Below are positions 1 to 12,171 of a stretch of DNA of 64,000 bases, piece after piece. The first letter of the stretch is position 1; every line of letters begins with the position of its first letter. The stretch comes from Owenia fusiformis (lineage: Eukaryota; Annelida; Polychaeta; Sabellida; Oweniidae). The DNA is taken from contig CAIIXF020000007.1 of NCBI GenBank assembly GCA_903813345.2, positions 21,687,564 to 21,751,563 on the forward strand, in the 5' to 3' direction. The notes beneath the pieces are model-generated. The model had not been told where the DNA came from, made no database searches, and saw nothing but the letters and a program-made list of their open reading frames with translations. The position numbers and the translations under genes are program-made.

Positions 1-11
1 ACTTAAATATA

Positions 12-1557
12 CAGGGTGGGCCAAAAAAAACCACCCCCCTAGCCAATATTCATGATAACTATTCATTTTTGAACATGTGCACCAACAATGATATATCATT
101 TTAAAGATAATTTCATTTGCAACAAAATGATATATAATAGAACAATTTGCAACAACCCTGGCTCGAGATATAACAATTTATGTTACATGGGGGTCAAAAA
201 ACACCTTTTCAATTTTTATCGATTTTGCGAAGAAAAGCCTATTTGTACCAAATTTTACTGTTCAGTTAAAAATTGCAACATTGTCACGAGTCTTTCATAA
301 TTGGATATTATATATTGTTTTCATTCAGTTTTTGAACCATGCATGCTCAATAAACATGTGTATGCTCATAAAACAAATTAATTTCTTCTCTAGTCTGTTC
401 AAATATGGCTCAATAGACCCACCCCTCGGACCCATTTTCTGATCAGATTATTCGCTAAAGACGCGAAAGCCATTGGTATAATTGCTGGATCTCTGCGGAA
501 GTCCACATCCCTGATAGGCTTGTGATCTTCATAGACCAACTGTTCTAAATGCCCCAAGTACTATACAGTCTTGTAATCAACAAGATACACTCTATAAATG
601 TATATCAGTAAGCAAGAATAGGGACATTTGCGATAAAAGGCTAAACAAATCAAGATGACATTTTTCTGAAAGGGTAGTGGTGTCCACACGGTGTTTCCCA
701 AAAAGAAAAGACCATACAGGCCCTGTTTTTGTTGAACCAAGAGGAAAAATATACTCTGAATGTTAATGACATGAGGTGTTAAAAAGGACTCCTCAAGGAT
801 AGGAAAAACATGTGAAAGAAATTTCATTTTCTGATAGGAAAATGCTTCATCACACAGGTCCAATGCTACCCTGGAGTTTTTGGAGATTCGAAATGACACC
901 ATCTATAGCCCGGACAAATGACTTACTAACAGTCCCGATGCCAATAATGTTGATTACCATACCTGGGGGCATCTAGAACAGTTGGTATTTAAAGATACCC
1001 AACCTATCAGGGATGTAAAGGAACTAAAAGAAAGTATAACTAGCAGTTGAATGGTACTTCCGCATACATCCATCAATTATGGCATCAACCAATTGCTTTC
1101 GCGTCTTTAGCGAATAATCTGATCAGAGGATGGATCCAGGGGGTGGGTCTATTGAGCCATATTTGAACAGACTGGAGAAGAAATTAATTTGTTTTATAAG
1201 CATACACAATGTTTATTGAGCATGCATCATGGTTCAAAAACTGAATGGAAACAATATACAATATCCAATTATGAAAGACTCATGACGATGTTGCAATATT
1301 TAAATGAACAGTAATATTTGGTAGAAAAAGGCTATTCTTCGCAAAATCGATGAAAATTGAAAAGGTGTTTTTTGACCCCCATGTCACATAATTGGTTATA
1401 TTTCTATATGGGGTTGTTGAAAATGGTGCTATTATATATCATTTTGTTGCAAATTAAATTTTCTTTAAAATGATATATCATTGTTGGTGTACATGTTAAA
1501 AAATAAATATTTATCAGGAATAATGGTTAGGGGGGTGGTTTTTTTTGGCCCACCCTG
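12..1557. mobile_element. Palindromic mariner/Tc1-like element with transposase remnants
   Basis: Ends are cagggtgggccaaaaa at the left and its inverse at the right, flanked by TA at 10-11 and 1558-1559, which is the mariner/Tc1 target duplication. The terminal inverted repeats are very long: roughly 12-565 pairs with about 965-1557. On the plus strand, about 835-1110 reads as the C-terminal part of a transposase, with blocks like ENASSHRS, SPDANNVDYHTWGHLEQLV and RDVKELKES, broken by a few stops. The left arm encodes a second copy of the WGHLEQLV-type segment on the minus strand near 565-440. The element is therefore two inverted transposase 3' halves around one longer copy. It is dead as a coding unit. 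The match to the transposase family is by recognition of the motif pattern. Confidence 0.85.
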
Positions 1558-1602
1558 TAGTGAATAATAAGCAAAATAAACATTACTTAGATAAACATCA
1601 TA

Positions 1603-2573
1603 GAGGGTGAACTAAAGTGGGTCCATAATTATCTCAGATTACTTAATTTCCAAGTTGTGTGTGACAGACTAAGATTATAAGAATATTATGAAAAGTGTAT
1701 TTTTCAAGATGCTATGGTATGGAGTGTTTTCTGCTTCAGTATTCATATTTTACTGTATGTATTCGTAAATTGAACTTCTGTATTTGTTAAATGCACATTT
1801 ATGTTCGTAACTTGAGTATTTTCATTCATTGTTTGTATTTTACATTGGTTAATCTCATTTGTTTCGTGAAAACGGTATTTGAATGTGTTTTATACTAAAA
1901 TACATTGAAAAGTCCTTAAAAGCATATGTAAGTGACACATTGTACATCCGTATACCAATAAATTTGAGTTCATTTTGTACCTTTATCATTGTTTCTGCAA
2001 ATATATTAGTTTAATATCTACGAAACTGAATGTCAAATTTACCAATGAATAAGTACTTTCTGCAATAATTCATGGGTATTGCAAGATTATTATTCGTAAA
2101 AATACATTTCTTCGATAAAATAACTGGCAACTTTTTTGAAATTTACGAACTAGTAAGCTGTAGTACAGTTGGCACATAATAAATTGTTAGTTACAAATAT
2201 TTCTAGTCCTTAAAAACATAAAATGCACCCGATTTGAGGATTAATTTCTTTATTTGATACATCATATTTGTATTTGTAATTTAGGCATTTTATTTGTAAA
2301 TGTTACATTAATTTTCATATAAGGGAATTTATTGCAAACGAATAATGAAGCAGAAATATGAACTCCAAATAATGTCATATCACATTTTATTATCCATAAT
2401 AGAGACCTAATTTGGCACAGCTGTTGTTCATTGAATATATGACCATATGTAATACTGGCTAAATCAGCAATTCAGCAATTATTTTTTCTCAATTTCATTT
2501 ATTCATGGCATCATGAAAAACAGGCGTTTGGTGAAATTATATCATCCTTAGGGACCACTTTTTGGATCACCCT
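1603..2573. mobile_element. Mariner-ended non-autonomous element
   Basis: The left end gagggtgaactaaagtgg and the right end ccactttttggatcaccctg are inverted copies of a mariner-type terminus. TA precedes the left end; the matching right TA appears mutated to AA. The interior is AT-rich and non-coding, with a short motif resembling attcgtaaat or atttgtaaat recurring on both strands (for example near 1761, 1780, 2092, 2140, 2271, 2291). This resembles the interior of the separate element at 14185-15689. No transposase is visible. Confidence 0.65.
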
Positions 2574-2900
2574 GAAGAAGTAATGATCTCATGTACAGAG
2601 ACACAATCAGGAATAATCGAAGAACATCAAGTTCACATAACTGGACTTTACTCAGACTGTCTTCATAGAGTGCAGTGCATACCATCCGTACAATAAGGTC
2701 AGTATTAGAAAATGTTAGAATACAGGAAAGTGTTAAGGTGAATACAGAAGTACACGAGTTCCTTGTAATCTGCTAAACAGGAAACATGCATGAAATGCAA
2801 AAACATAGAACATGAGTAGGCAAAAAGAAACACAACAACTCGAAGATACAACTACTGCAATAGCTCAATCATCATAACAAGGAATTTATGACCCATTAAC
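2574..2900. other. Short non-coding stretch 3' of the galactosyltransferase
   Basis: No coding potential or repeat was recognised. It may hold the 3' untranslated region of the minus-strand galactosyltransferase. No confident polyadenylation signal for that gene was found here; the nearest TTTATT (AATAAA on the minus strand), at 2498-2503, lies inside the neighbouring mariner-ended element. Confidence 0.4.
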
Positions 2901-5900
2901 TTACCACAGCATAGTGACACTTTCTTGATTTTTATTTCTTTCATTCCAAGTTTTTTCATCAGGAGGATGACCTATATCTACTGAAATATTCGTAAAAACC
3001 GGCAAATCTGTTTTCTCTACAACTTTGTAATTGAGTTCTTTGATGGCATTGATGCCATCATTTTTCCACCTTGATCTCCATGTAAAGAAGTAACTATTTC
3101 TGAAATAAATCAAAATTTGAATTGCTGTAAAAAATTATTTTTGATTCATCGATTTTGGGGCAGATTATCATTCTTGTGACCAAGCCTTCTTAACCGTCAC
3201 ATGTTTTTGGTTCAGAATATTTATTTTTACTCTCATAACCTCATTATCCTGATGACTAGAAATATAGTATTTCTTTCTGTCTGAACATGAGACATGATAA
3301 AATTGGTTGTAAAACTTATTCCTGGATATGTATATATCTTATGCTTTCAACATCTCAGCCAAAACGTTTTTGCAGAAAAGTGGTAGACACCAAGATGTAC
3401 AATCTGCCCTTTGTACAATAACCAAATAAATTTTCCAAATTAAAAACAGGTACAGCCTTGAAGTAAAAAAACAGAGTAGCATTATAGATACTACAAGCCA
3501 ATAAATAAAGCAAACATAAAATATCATATATGAATTATCATTCAAGCAAATATGTACAACATTATCAAGTTCAAATAAACCAACTCTATAGCTAACCCCA
3601 AAAATATAGGATCAATCATATTTATACAGACTATAAATTATACATCCCTTATTAAAGAGTGTCAATGTAATAAATGCAAAAGATTTTTCCAACAATAACA
3701 CCCTGCATTGCATTCTTATATAGTCTTAGACTTCATAGATCAACTTGATTTGCAATTGATGAATACATTACTTCAAGGTGGAATAAACTTAATTAATGAG
3801 ATATGTTATTCAACCTCATTCGCTTTGTCTGAAATTAATACGCCTTCAGTGTTATGTAACATAAACTTTATTTTCTCAAAATAAAATATTTGTGAAACTT
3901 TCATGTAATATGAGTATAAAGAAAAGTAATGGCTCATCACACATTTAGTAAATCTATTTATATCATTTAAAAAGTAGCATTTCTGTAAATCCACCTACCC
4001 ATGGTTAGATCTATCAGCTTTTAAGTGCCTCACCATCTTGAATCTTCCTATATGTTCTGGTGGTCTGGTTAACATTAAACCAGCTGCCAATGTTCTGAAA
4101 ATAACAGACATGATTCACTCATCTTTGCTATATGTGCCATGAGATATGCAGTTATTCTTTTTTATTTAACACTGAGGTCTCAGAATTATGTTTTTATGAG
4201 GCAAGTTTTAATTTTGTATAATTTCGAATTTCTAGAAATGATGCATAATTCATTCATCAGAGCATAATTTTTTGCATAATTTACATTTTTAATTTACACT
4301 TTTCTCACTGCTTAATCATCGATCATCTTCATAATTATGAGGTAAATAATAATGTTTCAACTGAGCAAAAACTCGCTGCATTTGATTTATTGTCTGCATT
4401 ATTCTGGGACCTGTGATTTGATCGTATCCTGGGGGAGATCACTATAAGTCTACAGTCAAACTATCACATGATACAAATCATTTAGGATAACATGTGTGCC
4501 TAACAGGCCACAATTTGGGGAGGTAAGGTATTTGCGTACCTGGCTGAGAAATCATCATCCTCATTCCCCCAGCCCCAATAGTCATTTGAGTAACCATTCA
4601 CCTTCAGAACATTCTGGCGATTTAAAGCAATGACACCCCCTGCATAGTTGTAGTACATTATGCTGAAATAAAATAAGACTAAAGCTATGACATACTTGTA
4701 CCCTGCTAGTGCTCATTATACCTAAATAATACAATATTTGAAGATATGACTTCATGGTACTATATACTGAATATGGATATAAATCACACCTTCTTATATT
4801 ATTCAAGCTTGTTGATAATCAATCAAAATATTATGTTTTATTTATTTTGAAAACATGTTAAATAGTATTTGGAAACTGAAAACAATTACATTTTAACTAT
4901 TTTAGATCTAATTCTAATCAATCAAAATATCATGTTTTATTTATTCATTTTGAACACATATTAAAAAGTATTTGGAAACTGAAAACAATTACATTTTAAC
5001 TAACCCTACTATCACACCAAACTAGTTCTCACTACGTTCTCGAAAACGGGCTTCAACTGTGTACGAACGGACTGGACCTACTAAGAACCGTTTGGGATCT
5101 ATTTACAAACTTCATCGAACGTACTCGAACGGGTAGGTCCTCTAGAACTTAGACAATGCTCAAAATGTTTTCGTGGTCGTCACGTTCTACAATTAGAACG
5201 AGTGACAACGTACTAACGACGAGCTGGACGTACTACGATCGGAACCGTCGTACTTCAATCCTACTAGGGATGTTTTAACAACGAGTTGAACTGTCCGAGG
5301 ACGTGTTGAGAACGAGGTAGAACTAATTGCAAACGGGTTTAAACTGATTAAGAACGTATTTAACACTGCTGATGAACGAGTTAGCAAAAAAATAGCTATC
5401 ACATCAAACAAGTTGCCACTGCGTTCTTCAAAACTGGTCTTAAACTGTGTGCGAACGGAATGAACGTAGCTGCAACTTTCTAACGTCTATTTACGAACTT
5501 TATGAACGTTCTCAGACGGGGATGTGATTTTAGAATTTTGAATCGATTCAAAGTTCGATGGCGACCATACCGTTCTGTAATCAGGTCATGTTGACCTTCT
5601 AGACTAAGGGACGCGTTCTACTACGTTGCACACCGACGTGGTGCGACCTGAACGAACTGCGAACGAGATGGACGTATTGAAGACTGTTTAAGAACGAAGA
5701 AGCTAATTATTTCAGACATATTTCCCGACCACAGCCAGATTGAGCCCGTTTTAGGACGTTTTCGTAGGACTGGCAAGAACGGGTAAGAACTAGTTTGGTG
5801 TGATAGGGGGGTAAGTGATCAATTTTATGTAACTTAAATGTAAATGTAAAATGGATTACAACTTATTAACAACAGTAAATTTAAAGTATCATTCAAGGAT

Positions 5901-7421
5901 TTTTAATCATCAACCTCTATTGCAACTTACTGATATCTCATCTCATCTATAGCTGAAGATAGATGGCGAGCCTGGTCATCACATAAATATACATTTCTGT
6001 CATCTTCGGGAATGAGATCAACATCATGGAATATGAAGCAATCAAAATTGTCTTCTTTCATTGCTTCGGCATAACCTATGTTCATTAGGCGCCCTCTATT
6101 GAACTGATCAGTACCAGCCTGAAAATATATTGAATTGATGGTGACATGAAAATTTGGGGGTGATACAAGCATCAATATATGGAGTTTCAGGATACTCCAT
6201 ATGTTTTTCAAATGAATCAGAATTCATATTCAGTGAATTTAACAAAGTGGCAAAAATTAAAGAACCCAATTCGTCTTATTCAAAATGATGACTTGTACAA
6301 TTATGTGTGGTGCTATTATCTTATTTCAAGTGAGCGGTATACTAGCTTGTATCAGAGTTGACTTGAGAATTTAATTTATCAAGCATATGATAATTTTCAC
6401 TATTGTTTCATCGTTTATTCACTTATTAGACTAATACCTCCATTCAAGAGACCAATCAACTACCATATGCATACATTATTAATTATATCAAATTAGAGGC
6501 TACATACCTGCTCAACAACAAATATTCTATAAGCTATCTGTTGTTTTCTAAGCATTGGATGAAGCCTCCTCAGCAATATTTTTAAATGACCTAATCTAAA
6601 ATTAAAGAATATAAAAATAAATGTGGCTCAGGGATACCAGTCATTTTTCAATGGACATGAAAATCATGTTAAACAATTTTTGTCAATAACATTGATTACC
6701 TTGTGTCAACATTCTTACGACTCACAAAGCAAAATACCTTAAAATACATTCACTGGAGTATGCTACATAAGAGGTGCAGTAATATATTCATTGATTTAGT
6801 CCTACATGGTCTAACATACCTGTCTCTGTATGGAATGACAATTGCAACTTTCTGCCATGATTGACAGTTTGGAGGTTTCCAGGCTCCCCCAGCTTGGATC
6901 TCAGGATTCATTCTCTCAAGCTCTTCCATACAGGGCTTAGTGTAAATGTCAACCTTAACAGGACCTGAAAAGTAGCATTACGTCTTTAGATAAAACGTTT
7001 TCTAATATGGTTTGTCCTTTTTCTTCATTATGGACTTTCTTATGTATTTTCAACATCTTCAATCGGTTTACAATTTTACTGTGACAAACGGCAATTACCG
7101 ACAACATATGGATAAGCATCACTAACCCTTTATGTCACTTCAATTTGTAAAGGTACATTATATACTTTGGACAGAAATTATGAGATTAATATAGATATTG
7201 TCAATTAGGCTAGTTTTATTTTATTTACCTAAATCAGGATCCATTTTGCACCGGGTGCCAGCTCCTGGTAATTCTGCATCATCAACTATGATTGGCATCC
7301 CTATCTTTACCCGAGGGTTATAATTGAGCAAGGCAATGAGCACCAAAATAATGTATGCAGTCCCTAAAATGCTGGCAAATACAATGGCGACCCTGCGTAA
7401 TCTGTGGGCTAAAGTAACCAT
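2901..7421 (-). CDS. Beta-1,4-galactosyltransferase family protein (7 exons)
   Basis: Exons on the minus strand are 7421-7229, 6964-6820, 6595-6508, 6118-5931, 4662-4540, 4094-3999 and 3099-2901. All have GT-AG junctions and compatible phases, giving 343 residues. The protein is a type II Golgi membrane enzyme that by family transfers galactose from UDP-Gal to a terminal sugar. Residues 11-32 form one hydrophobic signal-anchor. Family marks are IPYRDR (ends near 113), FNRGRLMNIGY (148-158), the metal-binding DVD at 174-176, and the catalytic WGWG (234-237) followed by EDDD (239-242). VDIG (318-321) closes the domain. WGWGNEDDD is closer to the B4GALT1-6 pattern than to B4GALT7, but the paralogue cannot be fixed by eye. 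The length fits the family. The start is the first ATG before the anchor. The last codon plus stop overlaps a perfect splice donor, so another C-terminus is possible. The intron between 4662 and 5931 carries a transposon. Confidence 0.93.
4816..5003. repeat. Two-copy tandem duplication, about 99-bp unit
   Basis: Two adjacent units begin with taatcaatcaaaatat near 4816 and 4915 and both end with caattacattttaac. They lie in a galactosyltransferase intron. The second unit's end is the insertion point of the transposon that starts at 5004. Confidence 0.8.
5004..5811. mobile_element. TIR transposon with TAA target duplication and internal second terminus
   Basis: The left end at 5004 (ccctactatcacaccaaa) and the right end near 5811 (tttggtgtgatag then a G-run) are inverted. 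They are flanked by TAA at 5001-5003 and 5812-5814. A TWA target duplication is typical of PIF/Harbinger elements. The interior has no open frame and carries many gaacg or cgttc pentamers on both strands. A degenerate second copy of the left terminus lies at about 5395-5525 in direct orientation, so the element looks like a fusion or partial tandem of two related copies. It lies between galactosyltransferase exons 4 and 5. Confidence 0.75.
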
Positions 7422-7699
7422 CTTGGTTCTCTTTATTCAGATATTCCCATCAATTCATTTAACTGTCGCTGACTCTTTAATAGGCTTCCGCTAACTAATA
7501 TCTGCAACTGAAATAAAAATTCACAAATATTTGCTAAATTGTTCAACAGAAACATTAAGAGGTCTTCTGACAAACTTTAACTTGGGGTTACTATATCTAA
7601 CACTTCTTTCAATATTCATGGTATCAGAATTATAAGTCTCAGTGGCAGAAAGATATTTTCAAATATCCTGTTTTAAGAACTTACATAACATTCAAAAAT

Positions 7700-8295
7700 G
7701 TCTTTGAAAGAGAGGGTTATTTAAATATACAAAATAAAAATTACAGACAAGCAATAAGTAGATTTAGGCTTAGTTCACACAAATTACATATAGAAATTGG
7801 TCGTCATTTGAAGCCTAAGCCAAGACCTTTGGATGAACATTTATGTAATATGTGTGGTATTTTAGAAGATGAACAACACTTTATCGTGGTGTGAAAGAAA
7901 AATACAACAGAGAGAAAACTTTTGTTTGACACCCTTACGCAATTTAATTTTGTAGGAAGTCCTAACTTTATTTTCAAAAAGCTTTTGTCTCATAAAAATT
8001 CTTATGTAATTTTACATCTAGCAAAGTTCATTTATCATTCATTCAAAAAACTGGATTAATATTGTAACAATGATACATCACACTGATGTTTTAAATTCTG
8101 TCATGTTGTATCTGTATTTTACAATTATCTCATTTTTGTATTTTACATTTTGTGATGCTGTAATTGTATTTTACAACTTTGTATATTTCCTATGAAGTAG
8201 TTAGTTTAGTCTTAGTTTAATTTTGTATATTGTAGTTTGTAGTGACTAATATGTCATTGCAATGACATCAGAGAGTCAATAAAAGATATATATAT
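7700..8295 (+). mobile_element. 5'-truncated LINE 3' end
   Basis: The frame from about 7735 to 8058 reads as the C-terminal tail of a non-LTR retrotransposon ORF2. It contains RPLDEHLCNMCGILEDEQHF, the Cys-Cys-His arrangement typical after the reverse transcriptase domain. One in-frame TGA sits where a Cys codon is expected. It ends with an AT-rich 3' UTR and a short ata-repeat tail near 8287. No reverse transcriptase remains, so this is a dead 5'-truncated copy. Confidence 0.75.
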
Positions 8296-8602
8296 ACTAC
8301 TTCAACAACAGGGTACCCCTAAAACATCAGTCTTGGTGGATAGTTGATTGAGTTAATCCTTACTCTTAGAAGTGTATCTCTTGTAATTTGAAATGCAATG
8401 TCAAAGTCTTTAATACAATTTGAAGCAAATTCAATGTAAGAATCCACAATCTGTCTCATTCCATACTTCGAAAATGAAATACTAAAACTCAACAGTCTAT
8501 ATCCACCTTCTTTTCCAAAATGTTTCCTACATTATTGGCATAAAATTGTCTTATTCTGAAAAGTATCAGGACACTTAGTGCGATTCAAGAGCTCATCATC
8601 CC

Positions 8603-8700
8603 TTATCCCGTGCCAGGACTATAGTCCTGCATTGCATCCTGCCAATCGTACAGGCAAAAGAATGCTCTCACTGCAGGACTATAGTCCTGGTACGGGATAA
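8603..8700. repeat. Small inverted-repeat hairpin element
   Basis: Arms of 29 bases at 8603-8631 and 8672-8700 are inverted copies. Each contains the perfect palindrome aggactatagtcct. The 40-base loop has no gene. It is MITE-like in form, but no target duplication could be confirmed. Confidence 0.75.
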
Positions 8701-9960
8701 ATCATCCCCATTAATATTTTCATCCAAGAAACAAAAATGACAATACCGGAAATAACACTGAGACTAATCTATGTTTGAAAAAGCAATGTAGAAAGATAAA
8801 ATCAAATCATAAAATTGATCAAGGAGGATTAGCAGTCATGATTCCAATCAGATCTTTAGTTTCCAGGAATGGAACAATTTGGAAACAATAATACTGTAGT
8901 TCTATAAAGTTCATCTTCGCACCAAGCATTCAGTTGGGAGATGAACATTGCAAAATGTCCAAGTAATATTCAAACCCCCATGATGGTGCTAGTTTTCAAT
9001 TAATAGGTAATATTACTACAAAATTGGTCCATGCCAGTCAATTGAGAATTGGGTTTGAATCATGGCTGCCAATCTTCCTTTATTCATTAATTTTCGTGTC
9101 ACATAAAATCAATTCAGTGCATTGTTGACAGATACAATTTGTGTGCAAATTCTTCAGGTCAGTCTGTACTTAGAAGAAATTTCATGACCATGTGCTACAT
9201 TATGTTTAGATAAACAAACTCATTCCATACATGGTCCACATCTTTCATTTTTGCACAAAAAGTACTTTAGTGTACCCAGATTAATAATTGAGTGTTAATT
9301 CTTCTTTAGAATGTATAACTAACAAAAATTGAGCAGTCTTCTTTTCAAAATTGCAAAAAGATCCATAGTGAACAGAAGCTGGCTTACTATCGGTCAGATA
9401 ATGAACCAAATTGGAGAATTTAGAATTTTTCCCACTTCATATTTTGAATCGCCAGATTTGAATAACAACATCTCAGGGCGAAGGCCAGTTTTTTTATTCA
9501 AGATACCTAACCTGGAGTATTCTATAGATATATAGAGAACTTCCCATTATCCGTGAAAAAAATCCCATCATGCAGATCTGCCTAATTTAAGTTCTTGTTT
9601 CCAGTTCCACCATTTTTGTTTCTTGGGTGAAATAGATAGAAAGAACATTCATAGAAGAAATTGCCTCAATATCCTCCAAAAGCAGGGCATTCGGTCTTTT
9701 ATTTGGTCAAAATCCACTAAATAAACAAAGGATATTCTATTTCTAAAAGAAATAAAGTGGGGTGCAAAAATAAATCTCAACCCTCAAAAGTTGTCACGAT
9801 GAGCTAAATTCTAAATTTCGTGTCTCAAACTCTCCCAAGCGGTAGAAAAATAAGTCCCATTGACTTTAAGTAGCACAATAAATGAATCCAAAGCTTCATA
9901 CCTGCAAATGATGGATAAATCCCTACCAAATCGAACAAATGTTTTCATGAATCGCCATGT
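8701..9960. other. Gene-free stretch
   Basis: Only short, unconvincing frames without recognisable domains. No RNA gene, strong repeat or regulatory element was recognised. Confidence 0.5.
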
Positions 9961-9974
9961 TTGTGATCCAAGGA

Positions 9975-10091
9975 GGATTGACTCCCAGAATGCAACATCA
10001 GGTAACCTTATTTACTCGTGACAGATTTCAAAATGGCGGAACGGCATCTTGAAAGCTGACACGTGTCATGTTGCATTCTGGGAGCCAATCC
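9975..10091. mobile_element. MITE-like element, family member 1
   Basis: Arms of 24 bases at 9975-9998 and 10068-10091 are inverted copies with one mismatch; the terminus reads ggattggctcccagaatgc. A second, longer member with the same terminus is at 62988-63285. It has no coding capacity. Confidence 0.7.
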
Positions 10092-10783
10092 ACATTGCCA
10101 CGTAATCCGGCTCCAAAATCACCTCAGCATTTGAAGAGTTGGCATTAACATGTGAATTCCACTTCAAATTTTTAAGTTCTTATATGTCATTATAGACACG
10201 AATTCCACTATATCTGGAGTTACTAGGACAGAGAAAATAGAGCACTGAATACACTGAGGTAAGAATTTATTACAGGTGCGACAGCATGTAATTTCCATAG
10301 CTTTTTGTAATTCTTTATGGTGACCACTGTACAATATTTTCTTTCGAAGTTTCTTTTTCGGAAGTTGATTTCTGATCAAAATAGTATGAGGCCTGTAGGA
10401 TAGGAAAATCACAGTAGTTGCTACAATACCGAGTGGTAATCGGTACGACTCCTATGATTGGCCACGGAACTGATAAATTGAACCTAGCCGAGATTGCCCC
10501 TAGTGCAAATTGCTTCAAAATACGAAAAGAAAATGCGTATTATGGACATGGTTGAATATTAGTTATCTCTTTCAAGTGAAGGTACCTATATCATTGAGTG
10601 ACCTTCTAGACGTTTGTAGAAAGCTGATTTAGGCCAATGTTACTTTTCATCAATTTTTTCGTTCAGTGAATAAAAGTGACTTTGAATTCGCGGGAACCTT
10701 TTTTCACGGGACGCACTTTTTTGAGGGGGACTCCCTTTTTGAAAATCAATCCATCCCAGGGACCATGGGCTTTCAACTAGAAG

Positions 10784-11200
10784 GGTTGAGGTACAGCTGG
10801 AAAGTAACATTTTGGTAATAAATTGCTATACCTGCACATGTTATTTTCTGGTACAAAATAAAGTATGAAGGCATGTGTCAATTTCCTTGTTTTTTTCAGG
10901 AAAGTATCATTACAATGTCTTCTTTTAGAATATCTGGTAGGCGTTCAATGGGACCTCCAGGAAATTCTGATATTTCACACTTTCTATTTTTCCAAATTTT
11001 CTTTCAAAGTTTCCAGACAACACAGGAGCTACCATTGACCTGTTTCTAGATATTCTAAAATAAGACAGTGTAATGATACTTTCCTGAAAAAAGCAAAGAA
11101 ATACACACATGCCTTCATAATTTTGTACCAGAAAATAACATGTGCAGGTACATGTATAGCAATTTTTTACCAAAATGTTACTTTCCAGCTGAACCTTAAC
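10784..11200. repeat. Foldback repeat with arms of about 170 bases
   Basis: The arm 10784-10956 is the inverse of 11024-11200 with small gaps. Shared blocks include cagctggaaagtaacatttt, cctgcacatgttattttctg and caggaaagtatcattaca. The loop is about 67 bases. The open frames here are by-products of the palindrome. Confidence 0.85.
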
Positions 11201-11259
11201 ATATTTATACTTTTTGAAATATTACCATAAAAGGGAAGCATGGCATTGCTCATTTTGAA

Positions 11260-11350
11260 CATAGGCCAAGGGTAAAGTAATAGTAAGCTGTATATAGAAG
11301 AGACAGTCTCTTCTATATACAGCTTACTATTACTTTTCGCTTGGCCTATG
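11260..11350. mobile_element. 91-bp near-perfect hairpin MITE with 8-bp target duplication
   Basis: The element begins cataggccaag and ends cttggcctatg, and its two 45-base halves pair almost perfectly around position 11305. The 8-bp direct repeat attttgaa flanks it at 11252-11259 and 11351-11358. An 8-bp duplication fits an hAT or P type of mobilising transposase. A related repeat at about 46778-46851 has the same flanking sequence without the hairpin, which gives an empty site. Confidence 0.88.
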
Positions 11351-11399
11351 ATTTTGAAGGTCTCATGTTATTACACAGAGTTGCATACCCTTCTCATTG

Positions 11400-12171
11400 A
11401 AAGCCCTAGTTCAACGTCGTTAAACTCAATAACGGCGTTATTTATTATTAAGAATTTTCTTGGGGCCATTATTGAGTTTAACCTCTTTACTATTCTTTCC
11501 ATTGATGCAAGTTTTGGATCCACCGAAACCATTTTTCCGCGATAACATGCAACTCATACTTGACAACAATATAAAAACACATAACATCAAGCGATTCAAC
11601 ACAATATTATTGTATTAAATGGTCATTTATACAAGTAAAATGAGGTTAAACTTACCAATCTCTAAAATGACATTTCCGCATGTCCTTCATTGTGTCTGTT
11701 CGTCCCGGGTTAAAATTTAAACTATTGAAACGAAATTGTTGTCAAATAGATTGATAATTATCACGCGATTACTCGGGATAAAATAGCCATTTTTGAGGAT
11801 AGCAGGTATCTTTGATTGATTTATATAGCGCTTGTATACACACAAAATCGTTATTAATTGCAAACCTACTGTTCGTTGATGCAGTGTCGCAATGACGGTT
11901 AATTCCTGATACGATTTGCAATTTCGATGTTACCGGAGCTGACCGATATTTTCGTAAAATTCCAAACCTGTCTCCAATATTTTCGTAATTATGCATCAAT
12001 ATGGTCTAAGGGGGGTACGGGATGGTGTGTATGTATTTATAAGGTATGTATGCATGCTTGAATCACATTCTTTATGTAATATTACCATGTTTTCGGAGTT
12101 TAATTAGTTCCGCATGTCGAAACCTGCTGAACGATTAAATGATCGCAACAAGGGCAAAATCATCATGGAAG
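11400..12171. other. Gene-free stretch
   Basis: AT-rich, with no supported gene, RNA or mobile element. Confidence 0.45.

Noticed and set aside
561-902. 113-codon minus-strand frame inside the first mariner element
   Set aside because: It is antisense to the recognisable transposase remnant and has no domain of its own.
5193-5411. 72-codon minus-strand frame
   Set aside because: It lies wholly in the composite transposon and crosses the internal terminus.
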